A DNA stretch of 64,000 nt from Brachypodium distachyon. Lineage: Eukaryota; Streptophyta; Magnoliopsida; Poales; Poaceae. Both the position numbers and the translations under genes were made by a program. The notes beneath the pieces are model-generated. The model was not told where the DNA came from. It searched no databases and saw only the letters and a list, made by a program, of their open reading frames with translations. The DNA lies in NCBI RefSeq assembly GCF_000005505.3, contig NC_016133.3, positions 25,193,008-25,257,007 on the forward strand, written 5' to 3'. Shown here in pieces: positions 36,901 to 47,303 of the stretch; position 1 is the stretch's first letter; each line of letters begins with the position of its first letter.

Positions 36901-37174
36901 TTTCATGTGCTCATCCTAGGACCTCTAATGGACACGTTCCGGATCAAAGTTTAGGACCGACTCCGATTTGGCCGGATTATCCGTCCTAGTGAGGGACCAT
37001 GCCTAGCGAGTCCGTACAAGTGGTCGAGTCTTGTTTCGCTTCGATGAGTAGCTTTGTTTGGTGTGCTCATCCTAGGACCTCAAATGGACACGTTCCGTAT
37101 CAAATTTTAGCACCGACTCCGATTTGGCCGGATTGTCTTTCCTAGTGACCGACCATGCCTAGCGACTCCATACA
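24969..37174 (+). repeat. 156-bp satellite, main block (about 12.2 kb, about 78 monomers)
   Basis: This is continuous head-to-tail 156-bp monomers in the same orientation as every other block. The typical monomer contains CCTCAAATGGACACGTTCC, GACTCCGATTTGCCCGAATT, GGACCATGCCTAGCGAGTCC and CTTCGATGAGTAGCTTTG. Variant classes differ by small indels: CCTGCAAGTCC for CCTAGCGAGTCC, GTGCTTCATCC for GTGCTCATCC, and CTCCACCTAGG for CTCATCCTAGG. The order of variants repeats, giving higher-order units of about 778-780 bp (5 monomers) and about 1405 bp (9 monomers). No gene is present. Short open frames are by-products of the repeat. Confidence 0.97.
31271..36264 (+). repeat. 9-monomer higher-order satellite repeat (about 1405 bp)
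   Basis: The diagnostic variant GAGTTGGTTTGTTTGGTGTG occurs at 31271, 32676, 34081 and 34861, and a related form at 36264. Spacings are 1405, 1405, 780 and 1403 bp, that is 9, 9, 5 and 9 monomers. A second marker, TAAGTAGCATCATTTG, is at 32051, 33456 and 35172 (spacings 1405 and 1716 bp, 9 and 11 monomers). The pattern indicates repeated unequal exchange of multi-monomer units. Confidence 0.8.
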
Positions 37175-37825
37175 GGTGGTCTAACCGACACACGCGATTA
37201 CACGAAAGTAGCAAAGGCTAAACTTTATCTAATCAAAACCCAAGGCCTCATTGGGGGGCTCATGGGGTATAAATAGGAGGGGAACTAGGGGGTTTTCGGA
37301 CAGGCACTTGAGGGACTCCGAAACGGCCTAGGAATCCTCCTAAAACACAACGAAAACATCTAAAACTTGGCTGGACCCTATTACATGGCCCAATAAAGCA
37401 AGGTTATAACCCTCATGTTGGGCCCATAGATACCCATTGGAGGGGGAATCCTCCACTTGGCCGAAATCCCATTGATGAAGAGGATGCGGCCTTCGTCTCA
37501 TCTCTCGTTATGGCGGTTTCAATGTTCTGAAATGATCACTTGAGCTAGCTCCCGCCACCTTGCTGCCACCTCCATGGTTTGCTGTCCAACGCTGATCCTT
37601 GAGGTGCAAGCTAGGTCCTTCATTCCTAAAACACATAAAAGAACCCATCTTAGGCAGCAGCATATTCTCATTAATATTAAATTAAGTACCGAGGAACGAA
37701 AGTACCTGATAATTTAGTTGTCGTGCACGAGCTCTAGTAATTGGTCCATGTATCTCCGGTACTTGAGGTGTAGGTGCTGTAGGGGCTGTGGTTGTATCAT
37801 TAGTTGGGATGTCCTCATCACATGT
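37175..37825 (-). mobile_element. Captured Ty3/gypsy 3' end and partial LTR (copy 1)
   Basis: On the minus strand, 37822 to 37682 encodes a polyprotein C-terminus ending EIHGPITRARARQLNYQ and then a short tail to a TAA (37684-37682). The GPITRARA motif is typical of the end of grass gypsy polyproteins. Further left are UTR and U3-like sequence, a TATA box (TATTTATACC near 37266-37275) and the R-like segment shared with the CRM-type LTR (CGATTACACGAAAGTAGC as read on the plus strand). Both ends are joined to satellite: the left joint is within ACA next to a shared GTGGTCTA, and the right joint is at about GTG 37823-37825. Confidence 0.82.
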
Positions 37826-39338
37826 GTTCATCCTAGGACGTCAAATGGACACGTTCCGGATCAAAGTTTAGGACCGACTCCGATTTGCCCGAATTGTCCG
37901 TCCTAGTGAGGTACCATGCCTAGCGAGTCCGTACAAGTTGTCTAGTCTTGTTTCGCTTCGATGAGTAGCTTTGTTTGGTGTGCTCATCCTAGGACCTCAA
38001 ATGGACACGTTCCGGATCAAAGGTTAGCACCGACTCTGATTTGGCCAGATTGTCCGTCCTAGTGAGGGACCATGCCTGCAGGTCCGTACAAGTGGTCTAG
38101 TCTTGTTTCGCTTCGATGGGTAGCTTTTTTCAGTGTGCTCATCCTAGTTCCTCAAATGGACACGTTCCGGCTCAAAGGTTAGCACCGACTCTGATTTGGC
38201 CGGATTGTCCGTCCTAGTGAGGGACCATGCCTAGCGAGTCCCTACAAGTGGTCTAGTCTTGTTTCGCTTCGATGGGTAGCTTTGTTTCGTGTGCTCATCC
38301 TAGTTCCTCAAATGGACACGTTCCGGATCAAAGTTTAGCACAGACTCCGATTCGGCCGCATTGTCCGTGCTTGTGAGGGACCATGCCTAGCGAGTCCGTA
38401 CAAGATGTCTAGTCTTGTTTCGCTTCGATGAGTAGCTTTGTTTGGTGTGCTCATCCTAGTACCTCACATGGACACGTTCCGGATCAAAGTTTAGCACCGA
38501 CTCCGATTTGCCCGAATTGTCCGTCCTAGTGAGGGACCATGCCTAGCGAGTCCGTACAAGTTGTCTAGTCTTGTTTGGCCTTGATGAGTAGCTTTGTTTG
38601 GTGTGCTCATCCTAGGACCTCAAATGGACACGTTCCGGATCAAAGTTTAGGACCGACTCCGATTTGCCCGAATTGTCCGTCGTAGTGAGGGACCATGCCT
38701 AGCGAGTCCGTACAAGTGGTCCAGTCTTGTTTCGCTTCGATGCGTAGCTTTGTTTGGTGTGCTCATCCTAGGACCTCAAATGGACACGTTCCGTATCAAA
38801 GTTTAGCACCAACTCCGATTTGCCCGTATTGTCCGTCCTAGTGAGGGACCATGCCTAGCGAGTCCGTACAAGTGGTCTAGTCTTGTTTCGCTTCGATGAG
38901 TAGCTTTGTTTGGTGTGCTCATCCTAGGACCTCAAATGGACACGTTCCGTATCAAAGTTTAGCACCGACTCTGATTTGCCCGAATTGTCCGGCCTAGTGA
39001 GGGACAATGCCTAGCGAGTCCGTACAAGTGGTCTAGTCTTGTTTCGCTTCGATGAGTAGCTTTGTTTCATGTGCTCATCCTAGGACCTCTAATGGACACG
39101 TTCCGGATCAAAGTTTAGGACCGACTCCGATTTGGCCGGATTATCCGTCCTAGTGAGGGACCATGCCTAGCGAGTCCGTACAAGTGGTCGAGTCTTGTTT
39201 CGCTTCGATGAGTAGCTTTGTTTGGTGTGCTCATCCTAGGACCTCAAATGGACACGTTCCGTATCAAATTTTAGCACCGACTCCGATTTGGCCGGATTGT
39301 CTTTCCTAGTGACCGACCATGCCTAGCGACTCCATACA
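37826..39338 (+). repeat. 156-bp satellite between the two captured fragments
   Basis: About 9.7 monomers lie in the same orientation as the main block. It is part of the 2164-bp composite unit. It has no gene content. Confidence 0.95.
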
Positions 39339-39989
39339 GGTGGTCTAACCGACACACGCGATTACACGAAAGTAGCAAAGGCTAAACTTTATCTAATCAA
39401 AACCCAAGGCCTCATTGGGGGGCTCATGGGGTATAAATAGGAGGGGAACTAGGGGGTTTTCGGACAGGCACTTGAGGGACTCCGAAACGGCCTAGGAATC
39501 CTCCTAAAACACAACGAAAACATCTAAAACTTGGCTGGACCCTATTACATGGCCCAATAAAGCAAGGTTATAACCCTCATGTTGGGCCCATAGATACCCA
39601 TTGGAGGGGGAATCCTCCACTTGGCCGAAATCCCATTGATGAAGAGGATGCGGCCTTCGTCTCATCTCTCGTTATGGCGGTTTCAATGTTCTGAAATGAT
39701 CACTTGAGCTAGCTCCCGCCACCTTGCTGCCACCTCCATGGTTTGCTGTCCAACGCTGATCCTTGAGGTGCAAGCTAGGTCCTTCATTCCTAAAACACAT
39801 AAAAGAACCCATCTTAGGCAGCAGCATATTCTCATTAATATTAAATTAAGTACCGAGGAACGAAAGTACCTGATAATTTAGTTGTCGTGCACGAGCTCTA
39901 GTAATTGGTCCATGTATCTCCGGTACTTGAGGTGTAGGTGCTGTAGGGGCTGTGGTTGTATCATTAGTTGGGATGTCCTCATCACATGT
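39339..39989 (-). mobile_element. Captured Ty3/gypsy 3' end and partial LTR (copy 2)
   Basis: This copy of 37175-37825 lies exactly 2164 bp downstream, with identical joints to satellite. The encoded polyprotein tail (minus strand, 39986 to 39846) is the same. Confidence 0.85.
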
Positions 39990-41544
39990 GTTCATCCTAG
40001 GACGTCAAATGGACACGTTCCGGATCAAAGTTTAGGACCGACTCCGATTTGCCCGAATTGTCCGTCCTAGTGAGGTACCATGCCTAGCGAGTCCGTACAA
40101 GTTGTCTAGTCTTGTTTCGCTTCGATGAGTAGCTTTGTTTGGTGTGCTCATCCTAGGACCTCAAATGGACACGTTCCGGATCAAAGGTTAGCACCGACTC
40201 TGATTTGGCCAGATTGTCCGTCCTAGTGAGGGACCATGCCTGCAGGTCCGTACAAGTGGTCTAGTCTTGTTTCGCTTCGATGGGTAGCTTTTTTCAGTGT
40301 GCTCATCCTAGTTCCTCAAATGGACACGTTCCGGCTCAAAGGTTAGCACCGACTCTGATTTGGCCGGATTGTCCGTCCTAGTGAGGGACCATGCCTAGCG
40401 AGTCCCTACAAGTGGTCTCGTCTTGTTTCGCTTCGATGGGTAGCTTTGTTTCGTGTGCTCATCCTAGTTCCTCAAATGGACACGTTCCGGATCAAAGTTT
40501 AGCACAGACTCCGATTCGGCCGCATTGTCCGTGCTTGTGAGGGACCATGCCTAGCGAGTCCGTACAAGATGTCTAGTCTTGTTTCGCTTCGATGAGTAGC
40601 TTTGTTTGGTGTGCTCATCCTAGTACCTCACATGGACACGTTCCGGATCAAAGTTTAGCACCGACTCCGATTTGCCCGAATTGTCCGTCCTAGTGAGGGA
40701 CCATGCCTAGCGAGTCCGTACAAGTTGTCTAGTCTTGTTTGGCCTTGATGAGTAGCTTTGTTTGGTGTGCTCATCCTAGGACCTCAAATGGACACGTTCC
40801 GGATCAAAGTTTAGGACCGACTCCGATTTGCCCGAATTGTCCGTCGTAGTGAGGGACCATGCCTAGCGAGTCCGTACAAGTGGTCCAGTCTTGTTTCGCT
40901 TCGATGCGTAGCTTTGTTTGGTGTGCTCATCCTAGGACCTCAAATGGACACGTTCCGTATCAAAGTTTAGCACCAACTCCGATTTGCCCGTATTGTCCGT
41001 CCTAGTGAGGGACCATGCCTAGCGAGTCCGTACAAGTGGTCTAGTCTTGTTTCGCTTCGATGAGTAGCTTTGTTTGGTGTGCTCATCCTAGGACCTCAAA
41101 TGGACACGTTCCGTATCAAAGTTTAGCACCGACTCTGATTTGCCCGAATTGTCCGGCCTAGTGAGGGACAATGCCTAGCGAGTCCGTACAAGTGGTCTAG
41201 TCTTGTTTCGCTTCGATGAGTAGCTTTGTTTCATGTGCTCATCCTAGGACCTCTAATGGACACGTTCCGGATCAAAGTTTAGGACCGACTCCGATTTGGC
41301 CGGATTATCCGTCCTAGTGAGGGACCATGCCTAGCGAGTCCGTACAAGTGGTCGAGTCTTGTTTCGCTTCGATGAGTAGCTTTGTTTGGTGTGCTCATCC
41401 TAGGACCTCAAATGGACACGTTCCGTATCAAATTTTAGCACCGACTCCGATTTGGCCGGATTGTCTTTCCTAGTGACCGACCATGCCTAGCGACTCCATA
41501 CATGTGGTGTAGTCTTGTTTCGCTTTGATGAGGAGCTTTCTTTC
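39990..41544 (+). repeat. 156-bp satellite, right end of the main region
   Basis: Ten monomers follow the second captured fragment. The last (41500-41544, ending AGGAGCTTTCTTTC) continues past the point where earlier copies switch to retroelement sequence. It then abuts the intact start of a CRM-type LTR at 41545. Confidence 0.95.
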
Positions 41545-42049
41545 TGATATGGACATGCTAACCATGGATACGACCTTTGGTACCCTCAATTTTATAATAT
41601 TTGACAAGATTTATAATCAGGTGAATTCAAGTAGAATTTTTTTTCATTGTCATATTTATGAAGAGGCGGGGCTACTACTATCTTGTCTCGTTTTATTACG
41701 TAGGCATCTTGTCGAGCTTTTCAAGTTCAAGGTCAAGATGAGATACGATGGAGGCGAACGGGAGGGCCAACAAGAATCAAGCATTCATACAGCTGAGTGG
41801 GAAGGATTTCAAGTGTACTTTCCAACAAATCAAACGGCACATGATTCGGAGTTTGCTTGAGAAAGATATCACGAATTAAAGTTGAATCCGATTCGGGTTC
41901 GAGCTGCCAGGAGACCCGAATTTGTTTTAGTCACCCAGGCCGCATCCGGAGTCCAAATCAAGCAAACAAGTACTTGTTGGAAAGCTAATTACAAGACCTT
42001 TCCAACGGATCTGGCCCCATCAAGAGATTCGACTCGTGCTGACCGTGGC
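41545..42049 (+). repeat. CRM-type LTR, 3'-truncated
   Basis: It begins with the complete terminus TGATATGGACATGC directly after satellite and runs to GCTGACCGTGGC. There the homology to other LTR copies (for example 59665-60170) stops. The internal frame has a TGA near 41858. The TATA and R parts are absent. Confidence 0.88.
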
Positions 42050-42059
42050 AACCAAGTAA

Positions 42060-42615
42060 TGATACAACCAGCCTCGAGGGTGTCCCGATCTTTCGATGAG
42101 ATACCTAATTATCGATTTGGTAGGAGGTGACGTTGACGATCCGACTACAACCTAGGAGGCAGCGCCTTAGCGATCGATACACCAACTCCAGAAGGTTATG
42201 GATCCCGCGGGGGCACGATCAACCTGACCACGAAGGTCTTTGTTCCTGCAAGCAATCGAAGAACAAGCAAGAACAAGATGAAAAGCAATCTGAAATTGCG
42301 AATAGGAGATATGAAGGTTTACGAATCTGAATACTCAATATAGTTGGAGTCTTGATGACGGTAAAACGGGTGGTCTAACCGACACACACGATTACACGAA
42401 AGTAGCAAAGGCTAAACTTTATCTAATCAAAACCCAAGGCTCCATAGGGGGGCTCATGGGGTATAAATAGGAGACAAGATAGTAGTAGCTCCGCCTCTTC
42501 ATAAATATGACAATGAAAACAATTACTACTTGAATTCACCTGATTATAAATCTTGTCAAATATTATAGAATTGAGGGTACCAAAGGTCGTATCCATGGTT
42601 AGCATGTCCATATCA
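42060..42615 (-). repeat. Inverted CRM-type LTR with internal deletion
   Basis: On the minus strand the LTR starts at 42615 (TGATATGGACATGC) and ends at 42060 with ...GTATCA. At about 42473 sequence just upstream of the TATA region joins the first 140 bp of the LTR, so most of U3 is deleted. It is the 3' LTR of the minus-strand gag-only element whose polypurine tract lies at 42616-42628. Confidence 0.8.
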
Positions 42616-42712
42616 TCCTCCCTTTCTTAAAAGGAAAGCCGTCCTCGGCGTCGTTTGTGCTGTAAAGAGACTGACAAAATAGACAAAGTGTGTGCATGGT
42701 ATATGTATATGT
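42616..42712 (-). pseudogene. 3' end of the minus-strand gag-only element (ORF tail and polypurine tract)
   Basis: Read on the minus strand it matches the end of the gag-only ORF at 48745-48847, including CAGCACAAACGACGCCGAGG and the polypurine tract AAGAAAGGGAGGA. It is the continuation of 43849-44750 and is separated from it by the solo LTR 42713-43843. Confidence 0.8.
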
Positions 42713-43843
42713 TGATATGGACATGCTAACCATGGATACGACCATTAGAACCCTAATTGTTGGTGTCTCTAATAATTATAATCAGGTGAATTCAATTACA
42801 AAATGTTTTCAATATGTTACTTGCAAAGAGGGATGATATGGACATGATCACCATGGATACGACCATTAGAACCCTAATTATTGGTGTCTCTAATAATTAT
42901 AATCAGGTGAATTCAATTACAAAATGTTTTCAATATGTTACTTGCAAAGAGGCGGAGCTACTATCTTGTGTAATCTTATTATGTAGGCATCTTATTGAAC
43001 TTTACAAGTACAAAGTGAAGATGAAGTGTTATAGCCTGCAAAGGGAGATTCAAAAAGTGAAGCCTGTAAAGTGTACTTTGCAACAAATCAAACGGCACAT
43101 GATTCGGAGCTTGCTAGAGAAAGATATCACGAATTAAAGTTGAATCCGATTCGGGTCCGAGCTGCCAGGAGACCCGAATTTGTTTTAGTCACCCAGGCCG
43201 CATCCGGAGTCCAAATCAAGCAAACAAGTACTTGTTGGAAAGGTAATTAGAAGACCTTTCCAACGGATCTGGCCCCATCAAGAGATTCGACTCGTGCTAA
43301 CCGTGGCGGACAAAACAAGCTGACGGATATGTTTTTCTGTTTCCTAAAGAGTTGTAGTTTGTTAGGAAAGTTAGAGATAGAGTTGGATTTCGGACTCCTT
43401 ATTCAAGGTGGACGAAAATATCTCTTCCTCCTCCTTTATATACCCCACGAGCCCCCTAAGGAGCCTTGGGTTTTGTTTAGTTAAAAGTTAGCCATCGCTA
43501 CTACTTCGTGTAATCGCGTGTGTCGGTTAGACCACCTGTTTTACCCGTTTCGGAACCCCAACTTATCGTCTCGTTGAGACATTGGTTTGATATAGTATAT
43601 TCGCAATTTTAGATTGCATCCGCTGTTTATCTTGTTCTTGCTTGTTCTTCGATTGCTTGCAGGAACAAAGACCTTCGTGGTCAGGTTGATCGTGCCCCCG
43701 CGTGATCAATAACCCTTTGGAGTTGGTGTATCGATTGCTAAGGCGCTGCCTCCTAGGCCGTAGTCGGATCGTCAACGTCACCTCCTACCCAAATCGAGAG
43801 TTACCAATCTCATCGAAAGATCGGGCCACCCGCACCCGTATCA
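42713..43843 (+). mobile_element. CRM-type solo LTR with duplicated 5' end
   Basis: It is flanked by the 5-bp duplication TATGT (42708-42712 and 43844-43848). The first 122 bp (42713-42834) are followed by a second complete LTR start at 42835. The two starts differ slightly (GACATGCTAACCATGG versus GACATGATCACCATGG). From 42835 it is a full LTR of 1009 bp with TATA (CTTTATATACCCC near 43432) and end CACCCGTATCA. It is inserted in the minus-strand gag-only element and so is younger than it. Confidence 0.88.
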
Positions 43844-43848
43844 TATGT

Positions 43849-44750
43849 CATCCATCTTTATACATCTCCTTTCTTGCACAATTAATCTTTTATAACAAAG
43901 TCTCATGAGATAATTAGTAAAACAATCATGATGAATAACATTCCAGCAAGAAGATTGACAATATTGTTTGCATTTATAAGCGAAACGATTTCTTGTATTT
44001 GGTTTGCACCGCTCACCATTACACCATCCCAACATTGGAGAATAATAATGAATAGTATCCAAATTAGTTACTACAATATGGTTAAATTTAGAGCAAGTCA
44101 AAGCACTAATATTCAAACAAGCATGTAAATAACTATTTGGCAAATAATCAACACCTATATTGGAGGTCCTATCAAAATGATGAAGCATGTGCAAAAATTT
44201 CTTTTCTCCCAAGAGAGGAAAATTATCATAAGTAATGCAAATCTCATGCACCAAAATGTTATTGTTCACATCATGTTGTCCAATTAAATGAATTGTGTAT
44301 CCATGAATAGCAAAAGATTTCGAAATTGTTATCTCACACAGTTTATCCATTGCATGCGACAAATACATGGGACTATCAAGTGCAATATAACACAAAGAAT
44401 TAGTAGGTGGATCGTTCTCAATCACTCCATGTGTAATTAAGTCGACACAACCTAAACCAAATTTATCTACATCACATGTTTCTCCCAAAACATTAGTTAT
44501 GTCCTCACATGATTCATTCTCATCAATATCAAAATTAATATGTGCACTCAAATCATTAGAAAAATTAATTTCAGCAGTAGGTGCACTCAAATCAGCATGT
44601 AAATCAACAATTTCACATGGTGCAGAAAATTCAACGGGTATCTCATTTATTTCATCACATGTCATATTTTGTTCAGCAACACAATCATCTTTATCATTAC
44701 CTTGTAGGCTCAACACGTTTCTTGTACACCTTCTCTCCAATTTCCCTAAT
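43849..44750 (-). pseudogene. Divergent gag-only element ORF fragment, inverted
   Basis: The minus-strand frame (about 300 codons) is open from 44740 to the solo LTR at 43843. It is clearly homologous to the C-terminal domain of the ORF at 47304: VEFSAPCEI, INFDIDENESCEDITNVLGE, YLSHAMDKLCEITISKSFA and HGYTIHLIGQHDVNNNILVHE are shared or nearly shared. The region after about residue 190 differs strongly (Cys-rich CKQYCQSSCWNVIHHDC). It therefore represents a second subfamily. The gag part is missing: at about 44750 the fragment joins a truncated plus-strand LTR. Open frame despite sequence divergence suggests that the domain was under coding constraint before this copy broke. Confidence 0.8.
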
Positions 44751-45718
44751 TGTTGGTGTATCTAATAACAATTATAATCAGGTGAATTCAATTACAAAAT
44801 GTTTTCAATATGTTACTTGCAATGAGGCGGAGCTACTATCTTGTGTAATGTTATTATGTAGGCATCTTAATGAACTTTACAAATCCAAAGTGAAGATGAA
44901 GTGTGATAGCCTGCAAAGGAAGATTCAAAGTGAAGCCTATCAAGTCTACTTTCCAACAAATCAAACGGCACATGATTCGGAGCTTGCTAGAGAAAGATAT
45001 CACGAATTAAAGTTGAATCCGATTCGGGTCCGAGCTGCCGGGAGACCCGAATTTGTTTTAATCACCCAGGCCGCATCCGGAGTCCAAATCAAGCAAACAA
45101 GTACTTGTTGGAAAGGTAATTAGAAGACCTTTCCAAAGGATCTGGCCCCATCAAGAGATTCGACTCGTGCTGACCGTAACGGACAAAACAAGCTGACGGA
45201 TCTGTTTTTCTGTTTCCTAAAGAGTTGTAGTTTGTTAGGGAAGTTAGAGATAGAGTTGGATTTCGGCCTCCTTACTCAAGGTGGACGAAAATATCTCTCC
45301 CTCCTCCTATTTATAGCCCATGAGCCCCCCTATGGAGCCTTGGGTTTTGATTAGATAAAATTTAGCCATCTTTGCTACTTTCGTGTAATCGCGTGTGTCG
45401 GTTAGACCACCTGTTTTACCGTCGTCAAGACTCCAACTTATCGTCTCGTTGAGACATTGGTTTGATTTAGTATATTCGCAATTTTAGATTGCATCTGCTA
45501 TTTATCTTGTACTTGCTTATTCTTCGATTGCTTGCAGGAACAAAGACCTTCGTGGTCAGGTTGATCGTGCCCCCGCGTGATCAATAACCCTCTGGAGTTG
45601 GTGTATCGATAGCTAAGGCGCTGCCTCCTAGGCCGTAGTCGGATCGTCAACCTCACCTCCTACCCAAATCAAGAGTTATCAGTCTCATCGAAAGATCGGG
45701 CCACCCGCACCCGTATCA
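44751..45718 (+). repeat. 5' LTR of the gag-only element (5'-truncated)
   Basis: It lacks about the first 50 bp of the LTR, starting within CCCTAATTGTTGGTG, and ends CACCCGTATCA. It contains the promoter segment CTATTTATAGCCC near 45310 and the R-like CGTGTAATCGCGTGTGTCGG. It is followed by CG and the primer-binding site. Confidence 0.88.
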
Positions 45719-45720
45719 CG

Positions 45721-45732
45721 TGGTATCAGAGC
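45721..45732 (+). other. Primer-binding site of the gag-only element
   Basis: TGGTATCAGAGC lies 2 bp after the LTR end. It is the initiator tRNA-Met type and is identical to that of the CRM-like element at 57377. Confidence 0.9.
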
Positions 45733-47303
45733 TTAAGGTTGCTCGGTGAGATTTTTCCAGTTTATCCGTAGTTTAGATCTGTTTTTACCTATCGTCCAGA
45801 AAAAGCCAAATAAAAATTAGAATTAGTTACCTTGTCCTAGAACCAATCTCAGCCTTGCAATTTTCACTTTAGTATTTGCATTGTTGAATCTTTGCTGCAT
45901 TAATCGTGTCGAATTGCTGGATTAGATTGGATCGTTTTTCAGATTTTTTCTACTAGATCAAACTTGCTTTTGGTTTTCTTGTTCTTCGTGTGACGCAGGT
46001 TTCCTTCATCAATCTTCCGCCGCCAAACTTCCTGACACACCACTGCCATAATCTCCCGCCGCCGCCATATCTTCCACCGAGTCCCTCTTCGAGTCCTACA
46101 CCGAGTCCCTCTTCGAGTCCTACACCGAGTCCCTCGTCGAGTCCTACACCGAGTCCCTCTTCGAGTTCTACATCGAGTCGGCAAGTAATAGTTTTCAGCC
46201 GCAAGTTCGAATCCGAGTCCAATAAGGAGTGCTTTTGGAAAGTGTTTCATCATAGATCGAACTTTGTTTAGAGATCAAGTTGTTTGGAAAGTTGAAAAAA
46301 AAAAGAAAGGAAAGAAAAAAAAAGGAAAGAAAGAAAGAAAAAAAAGGAAAAAAAAAAGAGAAAGAGTTCGAGTCAATTTCGGACCCGAGTCCGAGTAGAA
46401 TTTTAGTTTCGGGTGGGTTTGACCCGTGTTCAGTAAAACGGGCGTATCTTTTGCGTATTAACTCGGATTTGGACGCTCTTCAACTTTTTGGAAAGCTCAC
46501 GACGAGGCGCATCAGGAAATATTCAGGGCTTTGCCCTGCACTTTGACCCTCAAATTCGGTTTGTAAGGTGGACTTTTCGAGCTTCCAAGTTTCTGCATCC
46601 GTTTTCCGGCGTCGCTGCAGCCCGGTGTTTCTCAGTTTTCTCCACCGTCCGACATCCGTTTTGAGTGATCTTGCCCTTGCTGGAAAGCTTGTGTCGATAC
46701 CCTTCTAACCTATATTTTTCCATATTTTTCTTACTGCAGCCTTTGCTGTTTTTCGACAGACCGACGTATAGTTTTCCGGTCCTTCTTTTGCGTGAGTTTC
46801 TGGGGTTAAAAAAGAAAAAAGAAAAAAAAGAAGAAGAAAAGAATAAGAAGCCAAATAGAAGGCCACAAAAAGAAAAAAAAAGAAAAAAAAATCCCAGGGA
46901 TTTACTTGTTGTGCCATCTTTTGATCTATCTATTCCTACCTTTTTCAGTATCTAGGCTTAGATTATTTCTGTAATTTGTTCTTATCGACTCCAGCAGCTA
47001 GGACTAGCATTATTGAGCATATTTTCAACTTTGCATTGCTGATTTGATTGTTTGCTATTCTTTGCTACTCACAAAAGCCTCCAAGCTCCACAGATTCTAC
47101 ACCTAGGTTGGTTTGTTACCGAGGCATCGATACATTTAATCTTCGGTGGGCTTGGTTACGCCGCTGGCCATCACCTTCCTGTTTTGCATGGTAAGAACTC
47201 GTAAGAACTTGATTTTTAGCTTGAGAGTTGAGTGACTTGTAGCCACATCCTAGTAGTTGATAGGAACATATTACTATGATTTGTTTCTTGTTTTCTACTA
47301 ACC
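45733..47303 (+). other. Leader of the gag-only element
   Basis: This 1.57-kb untranslated leader closely matches 57389-58972 of the CRM-like element. It contains a 24-bp minisatellite (TCGAGTCCTACACCGAGTCC, about four units, 46078-46170), two A/G-rich runs (46295-46365 and 46808-46890) and a candidate donor GTAAGAAC at 47190. A Pro/Ser-rich frame (45990-46271) has no ATG start and is not called as a gene. Confidence 0.75.

Larger units (their letters stand above)
36648..41502 (+). repeat. 2164-bp composite unit (satellite plus retroelement fragment), 2.2 copies
   Basis: Copy 1 is 36648-38811, copy 2 is 38812-40975, and a partial third copy is 40976-41502. By eye the two full copies differ at one position (GTCTAGTC near 38235 versus GTCTCGTC near 40399). 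Each unit has about 1.5 kb of satellite and a 651-bp retroelement fragment on the minus strand (37175-37825, 39339-39989). The third copy ends exactly where the retroelement fragment would begin. Confidence 0.92.

Noticed and set aside
24969..37174. CRISPR-like array
   Set aside because: Units are contiguous 156-bp satellite monomers without unique spacers, in a eukaryotic repeat context.
37600..37700. Intron in the captured polyprotein tail (minus strand, CAG|GTACTT to GTTTTAG)
   Set aside because: Joining the ends leads directly to a stop codon, so no extended product results.
45990..46271. Pro/Ser-rich ORF in the leader
   Set aside because: It has no ATG start, its composition comes from a 24-bp minisatellite, and the equivalent frame in the second leader changes.
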